From Sinotaia quadrata (Eukaryota > Mollusca > Gastropoda > Architaenioglossa > Viviparidae), in contig CM054179.1 in assembly GCA_028829895.1 (NCBI GenBank), positions 30,969,117 through 31,033,116 of the forward strand: a stretch of DNA of 64,000 nucleotides, given 5' to 3'. The position numbers were made by a program, and so were the translations under genes. Positions 13,847 to 25,154 of the stretch are shown here, piece by piece. The notes under the pieces were generated by a model. The model saw nothing but the letters and a program-made list of their open reading frames with translations. It had not been told where the DNA came from and ran no database searches. Each line of letters starts with the position of its first letter. Position 1 is the first letter of the stretch.

Positions 13847-13976
13847 ATGTCATCAACATCTGCAACTGAAGGAATCAATTGCACCAGTGAAGTAGGCAAG
13901 GTTCAAAACCAGAGTCGAATGCAACGTAGAAAAGACTGGAGACGGGCACAGATCAGAGACATGCGAAGCAGGCTGC
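13847..13976 (+). CDS. RRM gene, coding exon 1
   Basis: The exon runs from acceptor T9AG (ending 13,830) to donor GTATGT at 13,977. The ATG at 13,847 is the first in the exon and opens the frame MSSTSATEGI. It ends in phase 1. Bases 13,831-13,846 are 5' UTR. Confidence 0.8.
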
Positions 13977-16900
13977 GTATGTTATTATTCGCTTTTGTTT
14001 TTCTTTAAATTTTAAAATTTTTTTATTTTTGATAAAATTTTAACTTATGTGTTATGTAATAGATATTATAGTCCCTCATGTTAATTTATAAGATATCTGT
14101 ATGTGTTTATAATTATGTAAAATAATTTATGTCATTAAGATAAAGACAGAGTTCAAAACATTATCAGAAATCTTCTGAGTAATGACTCCATTTCTAACAC
14201 AAATGGATATCTAATTTAATTTTAAAGTAAAGTTTATTTAGTAAAAAGACATATTCATGCAAATTTAGCTGAATATTTACTTCTTTAGAACTACAACAAA
14301 TTTCACTTAGCAATAGCATACAACACAAATAATTATTATTATAAAAGTCATGTTTGAAAAGTTCATGGCCTGATGCAGAGATGGCACTTGAATTGCCACA
14401 AGGATGAAATTATTTTACTTCTCCATCTTCACTATTGCCATATGCAGCATTGTATAACAAGCCATCAAGTACTTTGTGTTTGGTAGCTTATCAAAGTTAG
14501 GAAGCCTTGTGTTTTATAAAAAAAGAAAATGGAAAAAAATCAAGCAATGTGCTCTCATCAAATGTGTCATAAAGAAAGGTATTACTCCAACCAAAATCAA
14601 AACCAACATGGATAGTACTTTAGAAAATATGCTTTTTTATTTTTGATAATTAAAAAAAATGGGCCAGCTGTATTTAAACATGGCAGAGAGAGCATGGAAT
14701 AGAATCCCACAATGGGTACTGCCAACTGCAAGACCACCAAATTAAAATTAGGTATTCCAAACATATTTTTCAAAATCATTATTCATACTTTAAAAACAAA
14801 TAGACAGATAGAACTTTTTTTGCTGATTTCAATGATACTAAAATGAAGTTTGTACCTCAATTACAACCAAAGTTACAAATTTTTCAATATTTAATTTTTC
14901 GCAAAGTTTTACGCTCAAAAACGAAGTTGTACAAATAGCTTATTTTGAAGGTCCACAAAATGAAGAAATGATGAACAATATAGTTCAGACTCTCCACATA
15001 AGTAGTATCCAACACACAGATATGGCTGAATTTTTTTGAGAGGCTTTGCAATGTTATTTTTAAATATATAGTCAGTCAAAATTAGTAATTTATTCATTTT
15101 CAGGTTGGAAAAAGCTCTAACGCAGTTAACACAAAATGGGCGAAATTGCTATAAACGTTAAAACTGTAATAACTCTGCTTGTAATTGAGCTACAGAGATG
15201 CTTTTGGTATCATTGGATTCAGTTTGGAAAGATCTATATTAAGAATGCACTCACCACAGTAAGGAAATCTTCATATTTTATACAAACACACTAAGACATT
15301 TGCCAATCGTTCATCTAATTTAATGCTTTTTCAGTTCAATGATTCTAGTGCTGTCTAGCATGGAACCACAAGGAATGTTCTTATACATTGAATGCACACA
15401 ATTACATTCTTTCCACAACAGCATGTTTCATGTTGTGGTGCTTAACCTAAATAAGCAATTCAATCTGCTGGTAGACCGTTATTCCACAATCTGCCTTCAC
15501 TGGACATAGACAGAATTTCATAGTTGCAGTAAAAGACAGCCATTTAATATTTATTATCTCCACATCATCTTTTCTCAGCCAGTCTTTCCAATGACATGCT
15601 TTAAAAAATATTTGTACCTCATAAATCTTTCCCCCTATTGAATGGTACAATCTCTTAAGGTGGCACACCTAGCTCAAAAAGCATGAAAAATTGAAAAAAT
15701 TCAATAACAAAAATTTTATTGGTCTTTTCTGATATAAATTTTATGAAATTGCTTTTATTTTTGGACAAATCACAATAGTTTTGAAGATATTTTCAATCAA
15801 AGATGGGAGTATACCTTAGGAGACATTTGTGGTTAAAAAGTTAACTGAAAATCAGTCATTAATTTCAGTTTCTGCAGGATATCTTAAAAATAACTATTAA
15901 AGATATCTGCAAAGAATTTTGAACACAGTTTAAGGATAACATAAGGCCATAAGCTGGTTTCTGAACCTCTAACTTTTTTATTTTACTATAGTGTGGATAT
16001 ATAATTATAATTAATTTTTTTTTAATTTTAAAAAAAAATTATTTAAATAAAATATGTGCTCCATCAGCTGAATGATTGCTACACACTAACCAGAAATTAC
16101 AGTATATTAATTGAATATTTTGTCTATATATTTTAAGGTTTTCTTATAATCTTGTCAAAAAGAATTAACAAATTTTAAGTTTAAGAAAATATGTTTATAT
16201 TAAATAAATAATTTTGATGCAAAACCTATTAAATTCATAAGAAAAGTGAGTAGGCCTATATATTTTGAATCATCAACCATTTTTCACCAGTTTCTGAAAA
16301 CTTGAATAAAAATTTCCTTCATTTATTTGATACAATTTTTGTTGTTGACATTTACTGGATTTCAGTTATGTGTGCTACCTTAAGCTTTGGATAAGGAATA
16401 TAAATTCTAAAGTCATTTTCAGAGTTCACCCACCACCACCAAAGTTATGATCTTATAAATGTAATACTTATAGTAATAGTATGTGCATTATCAACTCACT
16501 CATATATTTATTATGGAAAAATAAGCTTGCAAAATACAGGTAATAAATATATAACTCACTCGTGTCTATCAAAATTTTAAAAAAGAAAAGAAAATCTGGT
16601 AAAAATAATAACTATTTATTTTTAATCTAGTGAATCAGTGATATACTCTTTGTTTACACTGTGCCCAGCTAATGCAGTAATCGACGAAAATATGGTCACG
16701 TGACCACAAAATAAAAAGAATTAAAAACAAATAACACGCGATCCGAATAAACGAAATACATTATATTGCAAATAAATCTTTTCCCTATTGAATGATACAA
16801 AACTTAAGCTATGGATAAGGCAGGAATAAATTCAGAAAGTTATTTTCTGTGTTCACCCTCAACGCCGTCAAAGACGAACGCTACCGTAGGCCTATAGACA

Positions 16901-19900
16901 CTGACAATTCTTATTTATCGGCTATTATAGTCCTTTAAACGAACAAATATACGCTATAAACTGAAAATAAGTGATTTAACTTATCAACTAACATCCTCAA
17001 ACAGAGTGATGCACGAGAATGCAAAGTGGAAACCGGTTCAATGTCGCAGAGTTGAACACTACGGTACTCGATAAAGTCCGCCATTTTTGTTGACAGTCTT
17101 CGGTGATTTCGGTCATTGAGTACAGTTCTTTCAACGCAATTGGCGTCTTCTGCAGTACTTTTTGTCTCAAACAAACTATATAGACTTATAGATGAAGAAT
17201 TTTCCTATTTTCTGGTAACTTTTAAGGTTGCTATGTTATCGGAATCACCAAAAACGTAATTTAAGAAAATTTAAGTTTAACCGTATTTCGCTTTATTTTG
17301 AAATTCCCACGCACTATTTAGTATGGAAATGAACCTTGTTCTCTCCCCTACATGAAAACCATTATTATTTTTAGATTACTGTACCGCAGACGACGCCACG
17401 GACCGAGAAAGAGTGCATGTGTTAAGCGCTACCGCCGGACAAGTTATGGCGGCTTGGTAAAAAAGTCGTTCGGTTGGCAACTTCTGAATAACTTCTTATT
17501 ACTTTTTCACAATTATTTATTAAAACAAAAAACACATAAAGACAGAACAGAGAACAAACTTTTGTTTCATGTGCTTTTATTTTACAAAGCTTTAATATAC
17601 AGAGGAAACATGAGTGTTGAAAATGTAGAAAAATTGACAAAACAACGTCCCAATCAGCCATTCAGCGATGTTTGGAATACCTATTAAAATGTGTGAAATT
17701 AGAGAAGTTATGGGCATCTAAGATGTTTTGTTGGGGTATGGGCAAAATGTTAATTCTCCACCACCCTGGGCTTCCCATAACCATAGGCTAGCTGGAGTTG
17801 GAAAGAAGGAAGGTAGATAGGATAGAACAAACTAAAATGACAGACTAAAGCTCCAAGCCCACAGATACATACAGACAGGAATATTAATAAAGGTGACAGG
17901 CTAACAACATATAATATGTAAATAAGCCACACCAACACAAATGATCTAAGTATCAACAATTTATATATATTTAAAAAGGAAATAAAAATAGAACTTATGG
18001 TTTCATATAATTATAAACAGCATGAACAGATAATTGGAATAGAATTCATAATCAGAACTATGTGAGTTTTATAAATTTTGTGCTGTGAAGCATATGAAAG
18101 AACCTGAAGCTATTGAGTCTATTGAAAGAAATTGAAACTGTTGATCATTTAGCCCACTTAGCTCAGATTTGCACCTGATGTTGTCTAGGGCCCTGGTGGG
18201 TTTTTACAGTAGATGGCAACTGTGGTCCATTGAACTGTGCTGTGGTCTGTGGTCTTCTTTGCTTAGATGTTGCCTTCATGGCTCATTGCTTGTCAGTTTA
18301 TTTAGGTTTTTGGACTGGGTTTGGAGGTATATCTTTTTCTTGTTTTAATTTACAATAATGAAATAAAAATTTAAGACAGCTTTTTGTATTTCAGACTATT
18401 TTTTTTCATATTTTTATGTAATGTGCAGGTGATAGAACAACACTGTCTAAAAAGGAGAACTTCCAAGTACAGTCTCCAATTGTATTACCAAAAATAGACA
18501 CTTCCAGAGGTTTTCGCTCTTCTGTTCTTAGTGCCCCAGCTTCTGGGTTGAAAAAATCAACAAATTCTTCTGCCAAGTCTTTACCTCAACATGGAGTCCA
18601 ACTTAAAGTAAAAAATTCATCTAAACCAGATAAATCCCATAAGCAAGTTAAAAAGAAATCTAAAACATCAGAGGTACCAAAACCAGAGGCAACAAAAATT
18701 CCACCACTTGTTCCAGAAATATCAGAAGTATCAATAAATGCCAGGGCTGTCCAAACTGGTGCTACAAATCATATTCCTAAGAGTTATGTTCTTTTCATTG
18801 GAAACTTGCCATTGAATATTACCAAAGAACAACTGATGGAACACTTTAGAAAAACAGGTTAATGTGTTTTTATGTATTAATAGAAAAAGTTTTATGGACA
18901 ATTTAATGTTTCTTGAATATTTATTTTTGCTCTTCTTTTTTTTCTGTATCTTGTACACAATTTTACAGTTTTAAAAAAATGTCATTCACTATAAGTAAAT
19001 AATAATAAAGTACCTTATTTTTTGTTGAAAGAAATTTTATTTAATTTGCTATTCAGATTTATTGCTTTTATAATTTAACTTTGCGACCTGCTATAGCAAA
19101 ATAAGTTTTAAGTTACAAACAGCAAAGCTAATATGTTGCAGATAGTGCGTGTATAAGATTTAACTGGGTCATTCTGATGTTTCATCAAATCTCACTTTTT
19201 AAAACATTAATCTAAAAGCATAGTATATTGTTATATAATTTTGACATTAAGGAAGTGTAATGAGCATTTTAGCTGTAACCCTAGGGTGCAACTGTTTTGT
19301 TGCTTTTAATGCAAAAATGACCAGATTTTCATCAAAATATACCTTTAGTGAGCCCTTCAATGAAAAGTTTTGAATTTATGTATTTTCAGGACATATTTTT
19401 AAATATAAAACCAAGAACAACTTTTTTAAAGGATGATTTTGGTTGTAAACAAACAACAGACATTTCAACCAGTCGGAGAGATGCATAAAATTGATTTTGG
19501 GCACAAAACACTACCTTGCATATGATATGATGCTATTTTTCATTCAGTGGTAGTCAGGGGAAGCAATCATTTTACTTTTTAACATACACTATTTTATTAC
19601 TTTTACTGACCTGATTACTCTGGTAAAGTGCGCTTTGGCCAATGAAAGGCTTTTTTCATATCTAAAATCAACAATGACTATTGAATTTATCATGTGATAA
19701 ATTAAAAACCAAAATTATTTTTATTTATATTTATTAAAGAATAAGCCAACCATCACTTGAAATATTCTTATCATTTAAAATTTTTTTAAATTGATTCATA
19801 ATATATTTTGTATATATATATATATATATATATATTCTCTATGTATGTATAAGTTTTCAATATCTATATACTGAAGCCTTAACAAATCAATATGATAAAC

Positions 19901-22092
19901 CTGGTTCAAAGATACTTCTATTTAATGCCTGCTTTCAGTCTTAATTCATTTGGTAGAATTTTTTCTATTATTAAAATTGGAATGTATATTAAAATATATA
20001 TTTTAAAAAGCCTATGTTTATGAAATATTTTTATAATGTTACTAAGTACTGAAGTGACATGACTTGAATTTTATGAATAATTTTCATATTTCATAAGGCG
20101 GCTGCTGCTGATCAAATTGCATTTTTTTTACATATAGCATGATTTTCTTTTTATTTTATTTTGTATATGAACCAAATTATGATAATTATTAGGGTGATTA
20201 TTACTATGTAAGAGAGTGTACAAGGCTGATGTAAGTGTAAGCACAATCAAGTTGATAAAATGGATGCCACATTGAATATATTTATTATGACTTGTTTAAT
20301 ATACATGTTTAGGCATAGTATTTAGTCTTAATTCTCCCCCACTCCAGCTTGTATGTTTACATATTAAAATGTCGATTTAAATTCAAAACTAATAAATAAC
20401 CCTAATTATTCCTTTATTATGATTAGTAAAAATAACATAATAAATTTGAACATAAACTGTATGAACTTTGAACATGTACTTAGTCTTGATTACATATGAA
20501 GGGCTCCTCTATATAAACTACATGCAAATCTTTTCAGGAAATGAAATCCTTCAAGCCAATGCATATTTTAAAAAGATAGTGGTATATTATAGGAACTTCT
20601 TATCAGTCCATACTGAATGGTCCAGAGAGCATTGTTCAAACATTAGAATGCCTACATTTTTCACTACGCAATTTATTTTCATTTATATGAACAAATCTTT
20701 TCAGTAGCAACTGTTTAAATGTTTAGAGACAGGATACAGTCCCCACAAATTAAAACATGTATGCATACACTCCTCCACAGAATTTGACTTTCATATGTTC
20801 AACATTCATGCAATACATACTTTCATCTTTCATAAACGGTACTTCTTAATTGCCTTTGCCAGATTCAAATTTCTGTACATGAACAAATATTTCAAGCTGT
20901 TGATTAGTCCCACAAAACTGCCTTTCTTATGCCAGGTACGAGCTGTAATACATCAGTGAAAAGATAAATGTACATTTTGGCATTTTTATTGTCTATATTT
21001 CATGTTGGAACCATAATCTTAAATAACTATATATAAAACTAATCGATAAAATATAATTAAAATAAACATAATAAAATAAAATTATGGATGCTTTATTTGT
21101 ATATATAATAGAACCACCCTCATATCATTTTTTTTTTGTCAGCTTTTGCACATTCAACTTTTATACAGTTTTCAAGAATGCATTATATATGAAAATAGAT
21201 AACTGCTGGTGCACTCTTTGACTTTGAATACCCATACATTTTTTTCAGTTTTAATAATCAGTACTTGCTTATAATAACTAAATTTTAAAAAGAAAACTTG
21301 CCAGTTTTAGAGATACCAATAATTGCAAAAGTGAGACTCTATTGAAGACTTATTTCACCAGAGTGCTGACTTGTGACTTAATTATGCCTAATAAAATTAA
21401 TACTTTTTATAAAATAACAAATTAGTATATATTATAGGGAAAGATAATTTTAAAATAATGTTGCAGAAATGTTATAAAATTGAATTTAATTAGTTTGTCT
21501 AGTTTGTTTTTCTGACAGAATACTCTTACTTACATGGTCATCATACATTTTAATATCCTAAGTGGAATGTATAGCAGTATGAAAATATGTGTTTCCTGAC
21601 AGAACACTCTTACATACATGGTCATCATACATCCTAATATCCTAAGTGGAATGTATAGCAATATGAAAATATAGTTAAGGTTAAGATAAAACATGGATAT
21701 AATATTTAGTTATACAAGCAAAACCACATACCTTGGGCAGTAATATACACAGCAGATGGGTTTCTGCTGTATCAATAACTAGCAATAAGGGTGGTAGCTG
21801 ATATGCAATATGATTGTAGCTAATTAATGCTGGAAGGGTCAAGTGCATATTGCTTCCACAGTCACACTGCAGGGTCTGCCGGCAAACAGATGCTTTAACT
21901 CTACATTTGTCACATGTGTAGCAGTGTTCTGAATGGTCCATTTGAAATGGATTAGTAATTAGGCCACTCTCTAGCAGGATGCATGAGTCAACTATTCTAG
22001 TGATAGGGTTTAAAATATAGACTATTTTTAGAGTAGGGTGAGTGTATGCTATATAATGCCATTTTGTGACACCATTGTTTGAGTATAAATGT

Positions 22093-22128
<36 letters not shown>

Positions 22129-25042
22129 GTACACAAATTAGTATAATAATGTGTTACACTCTAGTATTTCAGTATGCAAGGAGGCTGGTTTAAGCAAGAA
22201 TACATGCTATAACTCACAGCTAGAAATGCTGCGACAAAAAGCCTTTTTTAAACAGCCACAAAGAAAAAGAAATATTTGTAATAAACTTTAATATATTTTT
22301 GTTTCCTTACAAATAATTGACTCTTTTGAATTATACATAAGGTAAAGCAAGGTAAATATTTATTTCCAAGAAATAGATCTAGACTGAAGTTTGAAACAGA
22401 CTATGTCCTAAGTCATTTATTAATTTTAAATTCTAGTTCTTTGAAATTCTACAGCATTGGAAATTAGCATGAAATATTCATTATGTGTTGAATGTTCCAG
22501 AAATACATCTCCTGAGTTTTGTTGTAAGTATATGAAAATTGTGGAGCCATCATTAGGGTCCTGCCCTATAAAATTACTTTACTAATACAATTGAGTACAG
22601 ACATTTTATTTTAATTAATGTAGACAAAGGGATTTTCAGATAATCACTATATATGTAAATTAATAAATGTTCACTTTACGTTCAAAGAAATACAAAAGGC
22701 ATATTGTTTTATAGTATATCACTTTAGCAGTAATCTTTTCTCTGATGAAAATTCCTAATTGAAAATTCCTATTCCTAATTCCATTTTTCTGTTTATGCAC
22801 GGAGTCTCTGTTAATTTAGTTTTGAATCCACACATTTTAATGTGTGTTAGAATTTGCTTCTTAGTTACAGCAATTAGCTTTACTTCAGTGGATACAAGTA
22901 TGAGTCATTTTTATGTTTTAAAATTTTGTGGGAAATAGTGTATGCCCATACCCACCATTTCTTCCTTCTAGGCCTTGATTTCTGTGGAAAATAATATTCA
23001 AATCATATAATGGTGAGATTGGGAAAAACATGATGAAAATAATTGAAAGTTAATAACTTAGTTTGATGAAATTAAGTCTTTCTCTATTGATGTGTGTGTG
23101 TGTGCATGCATATGTATGTGTGTTAAAAAATGAATAAAAGTAAGCATTTCCTTACTTGTTTGCATCTGGAAATGTATCAGTATAAAGGATAGGTGTGTTA
23201 TCAACATAAATTATAATGCAACATGTCGAACATTTTACAATTTAATTTTTAAATACTTTTTCAATTTTTAGGTGGTGTAAAAACTGTTCGCATTCCAAAA
23301 GTGAAAGGATCAGAAAATGGAAGAGGATTTGCCTACGTGGAATTCAAGGACAGAATAAGTCATGGAGTAAGTTATATGATTGATTTCTTCTATCTTGTTT
23401 TTGTTACAAAAAGATATGTGCTCACTGAACCCTTGCCATAGGAATGTTTTGGTATAAAATATTGATGCTTCATGAATATGATTTCTGGTGAATGTAAGTA
23501 GAATTTTTTTTAACATGCCTGTATTTGGTATTCCATTCACCTTGGATTTTTCTTTGTTTTGTTTTTAATGGTTTTACCCAAGGTATTTATTGAATAAGGT
23601 GTTTTTAATAAATAGACCAAGCAGGGTGCAATACATGTCTGTATGTATTCAAGCAGTTGTTTAAACCAGGCCAAAAGGTATTTATTGAATAAGGTGTTTT
23701 TTTAATGAATAGACCAAGCAGGGTGCAATACATGTCTGTATGTATTCAAGCAGTTGTTTAAACCAGGCCAAAAGGTATTTATTGAATAAGGTGGTTTTTT
23801 TAATAAATAGACCTAACAGGGTGCAATACATGTCTGTATGTATTCAAGCAATTGTTTAAACCAGGCGAAAAGAAACAAGTTTAGATAGTGTTGTAGAGAA
23901 TAAGAAATAATTATAGACATAGTATTGGAGACCTAATTGCTGATTTTATAATGGATAGTAAAATAATGTAAAAGTTGCTTTAACTTCACCAATAACTTCC
24001 AGATAATAGTTTATTTAATTAGAGTGTTGTACTACAAATGCAATTGAGTATTTGGCTAGCAAAAATGGAAATGTGAAAATAGAATGTGCATTATCAATAT
24101 AGGAAAATAGCTGAAACATGCAAAATTTAAAGTAAATTTGCATTTGATTTTATAATATTTTCTAAAAGTTTGCTCATATATATATATTCTTCTAAATTGT
24201 GATTATTTGTTTTATCAAGTTATAATTTTTCATCAGCAAGAATAGATCTTTTCTGCATCATTTTATGTTCAAATTGTACATTTGTAAATTCTTTTTATTT
24301 TTTTTTTGGTAATAAATAACATTCAGATACACAGATAGAGAGCAGTAGATTGATAAATTGATAGATAAAGTGTTATTTTATATCTTATATTCACATCTTA
24401 ATAATCTTTAAAATCAATCACTACATCGAAATGAATAGTATTGAATAGTATTACTATTAGTAACAAATATGATTATGCTAAGCAAACTTTAGCCGTAATG
24501 CTTGCTGTACAAGCTTTCTGGCAGACACAAAAGTGCCACTTATACAATATCAGCACTTAAGTTTCATTTTTCCAAATAGCAAATAACAATAGTAAAATAA
24601 TCTGACATCTCCCAAATAATTTCAGTCTGTTGTGTTTGGTTGTAATTTACTGCATTTGTATTGATTTCTTTTATCATCAAAGTGTATGAATAATTTTATT
24701 TAAAATACTTTATGTTTTCAATCTAAAGTGCAAATTGATTATAGGAAAAATCTTAACTGGTAGAGATTTGGTAGTTATTTTTTTGAGAATTGTTAAAAAT
24801 TGTAATATATATATATTTATTTAAGTAATTTTATATTTATTTTTTCTTACTCATTTGTATGATTTTTTTTCATTCTTTTAAAATTATTTCAGATTGCTTT
24901 ACGGCTCCATCACACAACTCTGGGTGGAAAAAGAATCAATGTAGAATTTACTTCCATTGGTGGGAATAATCCCAGAAGAAAAGAAAAACTGAAGCAAAAA
25001 AATAAGGCTCTTGCAAAGTTGAAGAAACCTATTTCTACATAG
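13847..25042 (+). CDS. Single-RRM nucleolar-type RNA-binding protein (Nop6/RBM34-like), gene span with 4 coding exons
   Basis: Joining 13,847-13,976, 18,429-18,857, 23,272-23,366 and 24,893-25,042 gives one open frame of 267 residues with GT-AG junctions at every intron. Residues 1-160 are Lys/Ser/Pro-rich and probably disordered, with an Arg-rich stretch (QRRKDWRRAQ) near residue 30. One RRM follows at about residues 161-235: RNP2 is LFIGNL (about 164-169) and RNP1 is RGFAYVEF (204-211), with aromatic residues at the usual RNA-contact positions. After the RRM comes a Gly-Asn-Asn-Pro linker and a Lys/Arg-rich tail ending PIST. A lone RRM, an LHHT segment and a basic C-terminus fit the yeast Nop6 / RBM34-like group, which act in the nucleolus in small-subunit ribosome assembly. 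The family is inferred by eye. An acceptor (13,829-13,830) lies 16 bases before the ATG, so a 5' non-coding exon exists upstream. Intron 1 carries a 2.9-kb DNA transposon. Confidence 0.85.
14742..14748. repeat. 7-bp target-site duplication, copy A (left)
   Basis: TTAAAAT, repeated exactly at 17,684-17,690 immediately after the right inverted repeat. Confidence 0.85.
16694..16705. promoter_or_regulatory. GGTCACGTGACC palindrome (E-box type) in transposon copy A
   Basis: A perfect 12-bp palindrome around CACGTG, conserved with its flanks at 62,131-62,142 in copy B. CACGTG is the core bound by USF/Myc/MiT-type bHLH factors. Activity here is unproven. Confidence 0.5.
17078..17084 (-). promoter_or_regulatory. 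ATGGCGG motif (YY1-like) in transposon copy A
   Basis: CCGCCAT on the + strand, conserved in copy B at 62,515-62,521. A second ATGGCGG in the opposite sense lies near 17,445 (near 62,874 in copy B). ATGGCGG resembles YY1-type promoter elements. Confidence 0.35.
17691..18428. other. Rest of coding intron 1 of the RRM gene
   Basis: AT-rich, with no feature beyond the acceptor TGTGCAG at its end. Confidence 0.5.
18429..18857 (+). CDS. RRM gene, coding exon 2
   Basis: The exon runs from acceptor GCAG (ending 18,428) to donor GTTAAT (18,858). It encodes the Lys/Ser/Pro-rich N-terminal half and the start of the RRM, including RNP2 LFIGNL. The phase-1 entry from exon 1 gives Arg at the junction, and it leaves in phase 1 within the Gly codon after KT. 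Confidence 0.85.
18858..21511. other. Intron 2 of the RRM gene, first part
   Basis: AT-rich intron with a (TA)n run at 19,811-19,835. No coding or element boundaries recognised. Confidence 0.5.
21512..21672. repeat. Two tandem copies of an ~84-bp unit
   Basis: Units starting CTGACAGAA at 21,512 and 21,596 run side by side with only a few differences, ending at AGCAATATGAAAATAT. Intronic. Confidence 0.85.
21681..22136 (-). other. Unrecognised 151-codon ORF antisense in RRM gene intron 2
   Basis: The longest open frame in the window. Its first codons come from a (TG)n microsatellite (22,096-22,127), so the ATG is unlikely to be a real start. The middle has a Cys cluster (CYTCDKC, then CDCG). 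I recognise no family. It may be a decayed transposon fragment or chance. Confidence 0.2.
22096..22127. repeat. (TG)n microsatellite
   Basis: Uninterrupted TG repeat in RRM gene intron 2. Confidence 0.9.
22140..23271. other. Intron 2 of the RRM gene, last part
   Basis: AT-rich, with a short interrupted TG run near 23,092-23,105. It ends with acceptor TTTTTAG at 23,271. Confidence 0.5.
23272..23366 (+). CDS. RRM gene, coding exon 3 (RNP1)
   Basis: A 95-nt exon between acceptor TTTTTAG and donor GTAAGT. It encodes the middle of the RRM, with RNP1 RGFAYVEF near its 3' end. Phase 1 in, phase 0 out. Confidence 0.85.
23580..23868. repeat. Three tandem copies of a ~95-bp unit
   Basis: Units beginning AAGGTATTTATTGAATAAGG start at 23,580, 23,675 and 23,772. 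Each ends with TTAAACCAGGC. Copies differ by T-run length and a few bases. They lie in RRM gene intron 3, about 210 bp after exon 3. Confidence 0.9.
23869..24892. other. Intron 3 of the RRM gene, remainder
   Basis: AT-rich intron with nothing recognised except the acceptor ATTTCAG at its end. Confidence 0.5.
24893..25042 (+). CDS. RRM gene, coding exon 4 and stop
   Basis: Begins after acceptor ATTTCAG (24,892). It encodes the end of the RRM (GGKRINVEFTSIGG) and the basic tail, and stops at TAG (25,040-25,042). Confidence 0.85.
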   Translation: MALRLHHTTLGGKRINVEFTSIGGNNPRRKEKLKQKNKALAKLKKPIST

Positions 25043-25154
25043 TGCTATGTTGGTTGTGTCTAAAGTATTTGTGATTCTTTTTGAGAAATGTACACATACA
25101 GGGTATTCTCATTATCCATGCCTAATTAGCATCCAAAAATGCAATTTACCATAT

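Larger units (their letters stand above)
14749..17683 (+). mobile_element. Unclassified DNA transposon, copy A (non-autonomous, 2,935 bp)
   Basis: The terminal inverted repeat TAGGTATTCCAAACAT is at the left end (14,749-14,764) and its exact complement is at the right end (17,668-17,683). A perfect 7-bp target duplication TTAAAAT flanks it (14,742-14,748 and 17,684-17,690). A second copy at 60,405-63,111 is collinear over its whole length apart from indels. There is no recognisable transposase. The left two thirds is AT-rich; the right third (from about 16,690) keeps many CpGs. Copy A holds about 196 bp (16,258-16,453) missing from copy B. A 7-bp duplication with these ends does not match the usual Tc1/mariner (TA), piggyBac (TTAA) or hAT (8 bp, CAG ends) pattern. 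P and Dada elements are reported with 6-8 bp duplications, but assignment is open. It lies in sense in coding intron 1 of the RRM gene. Confidence 0.9.

Noticed and set aside
23580..23868. Regular repeats that might suggest a CRISPR array
   Set aside because: Units of 95 bp are joined without spacers, in a eukaryotic intron.
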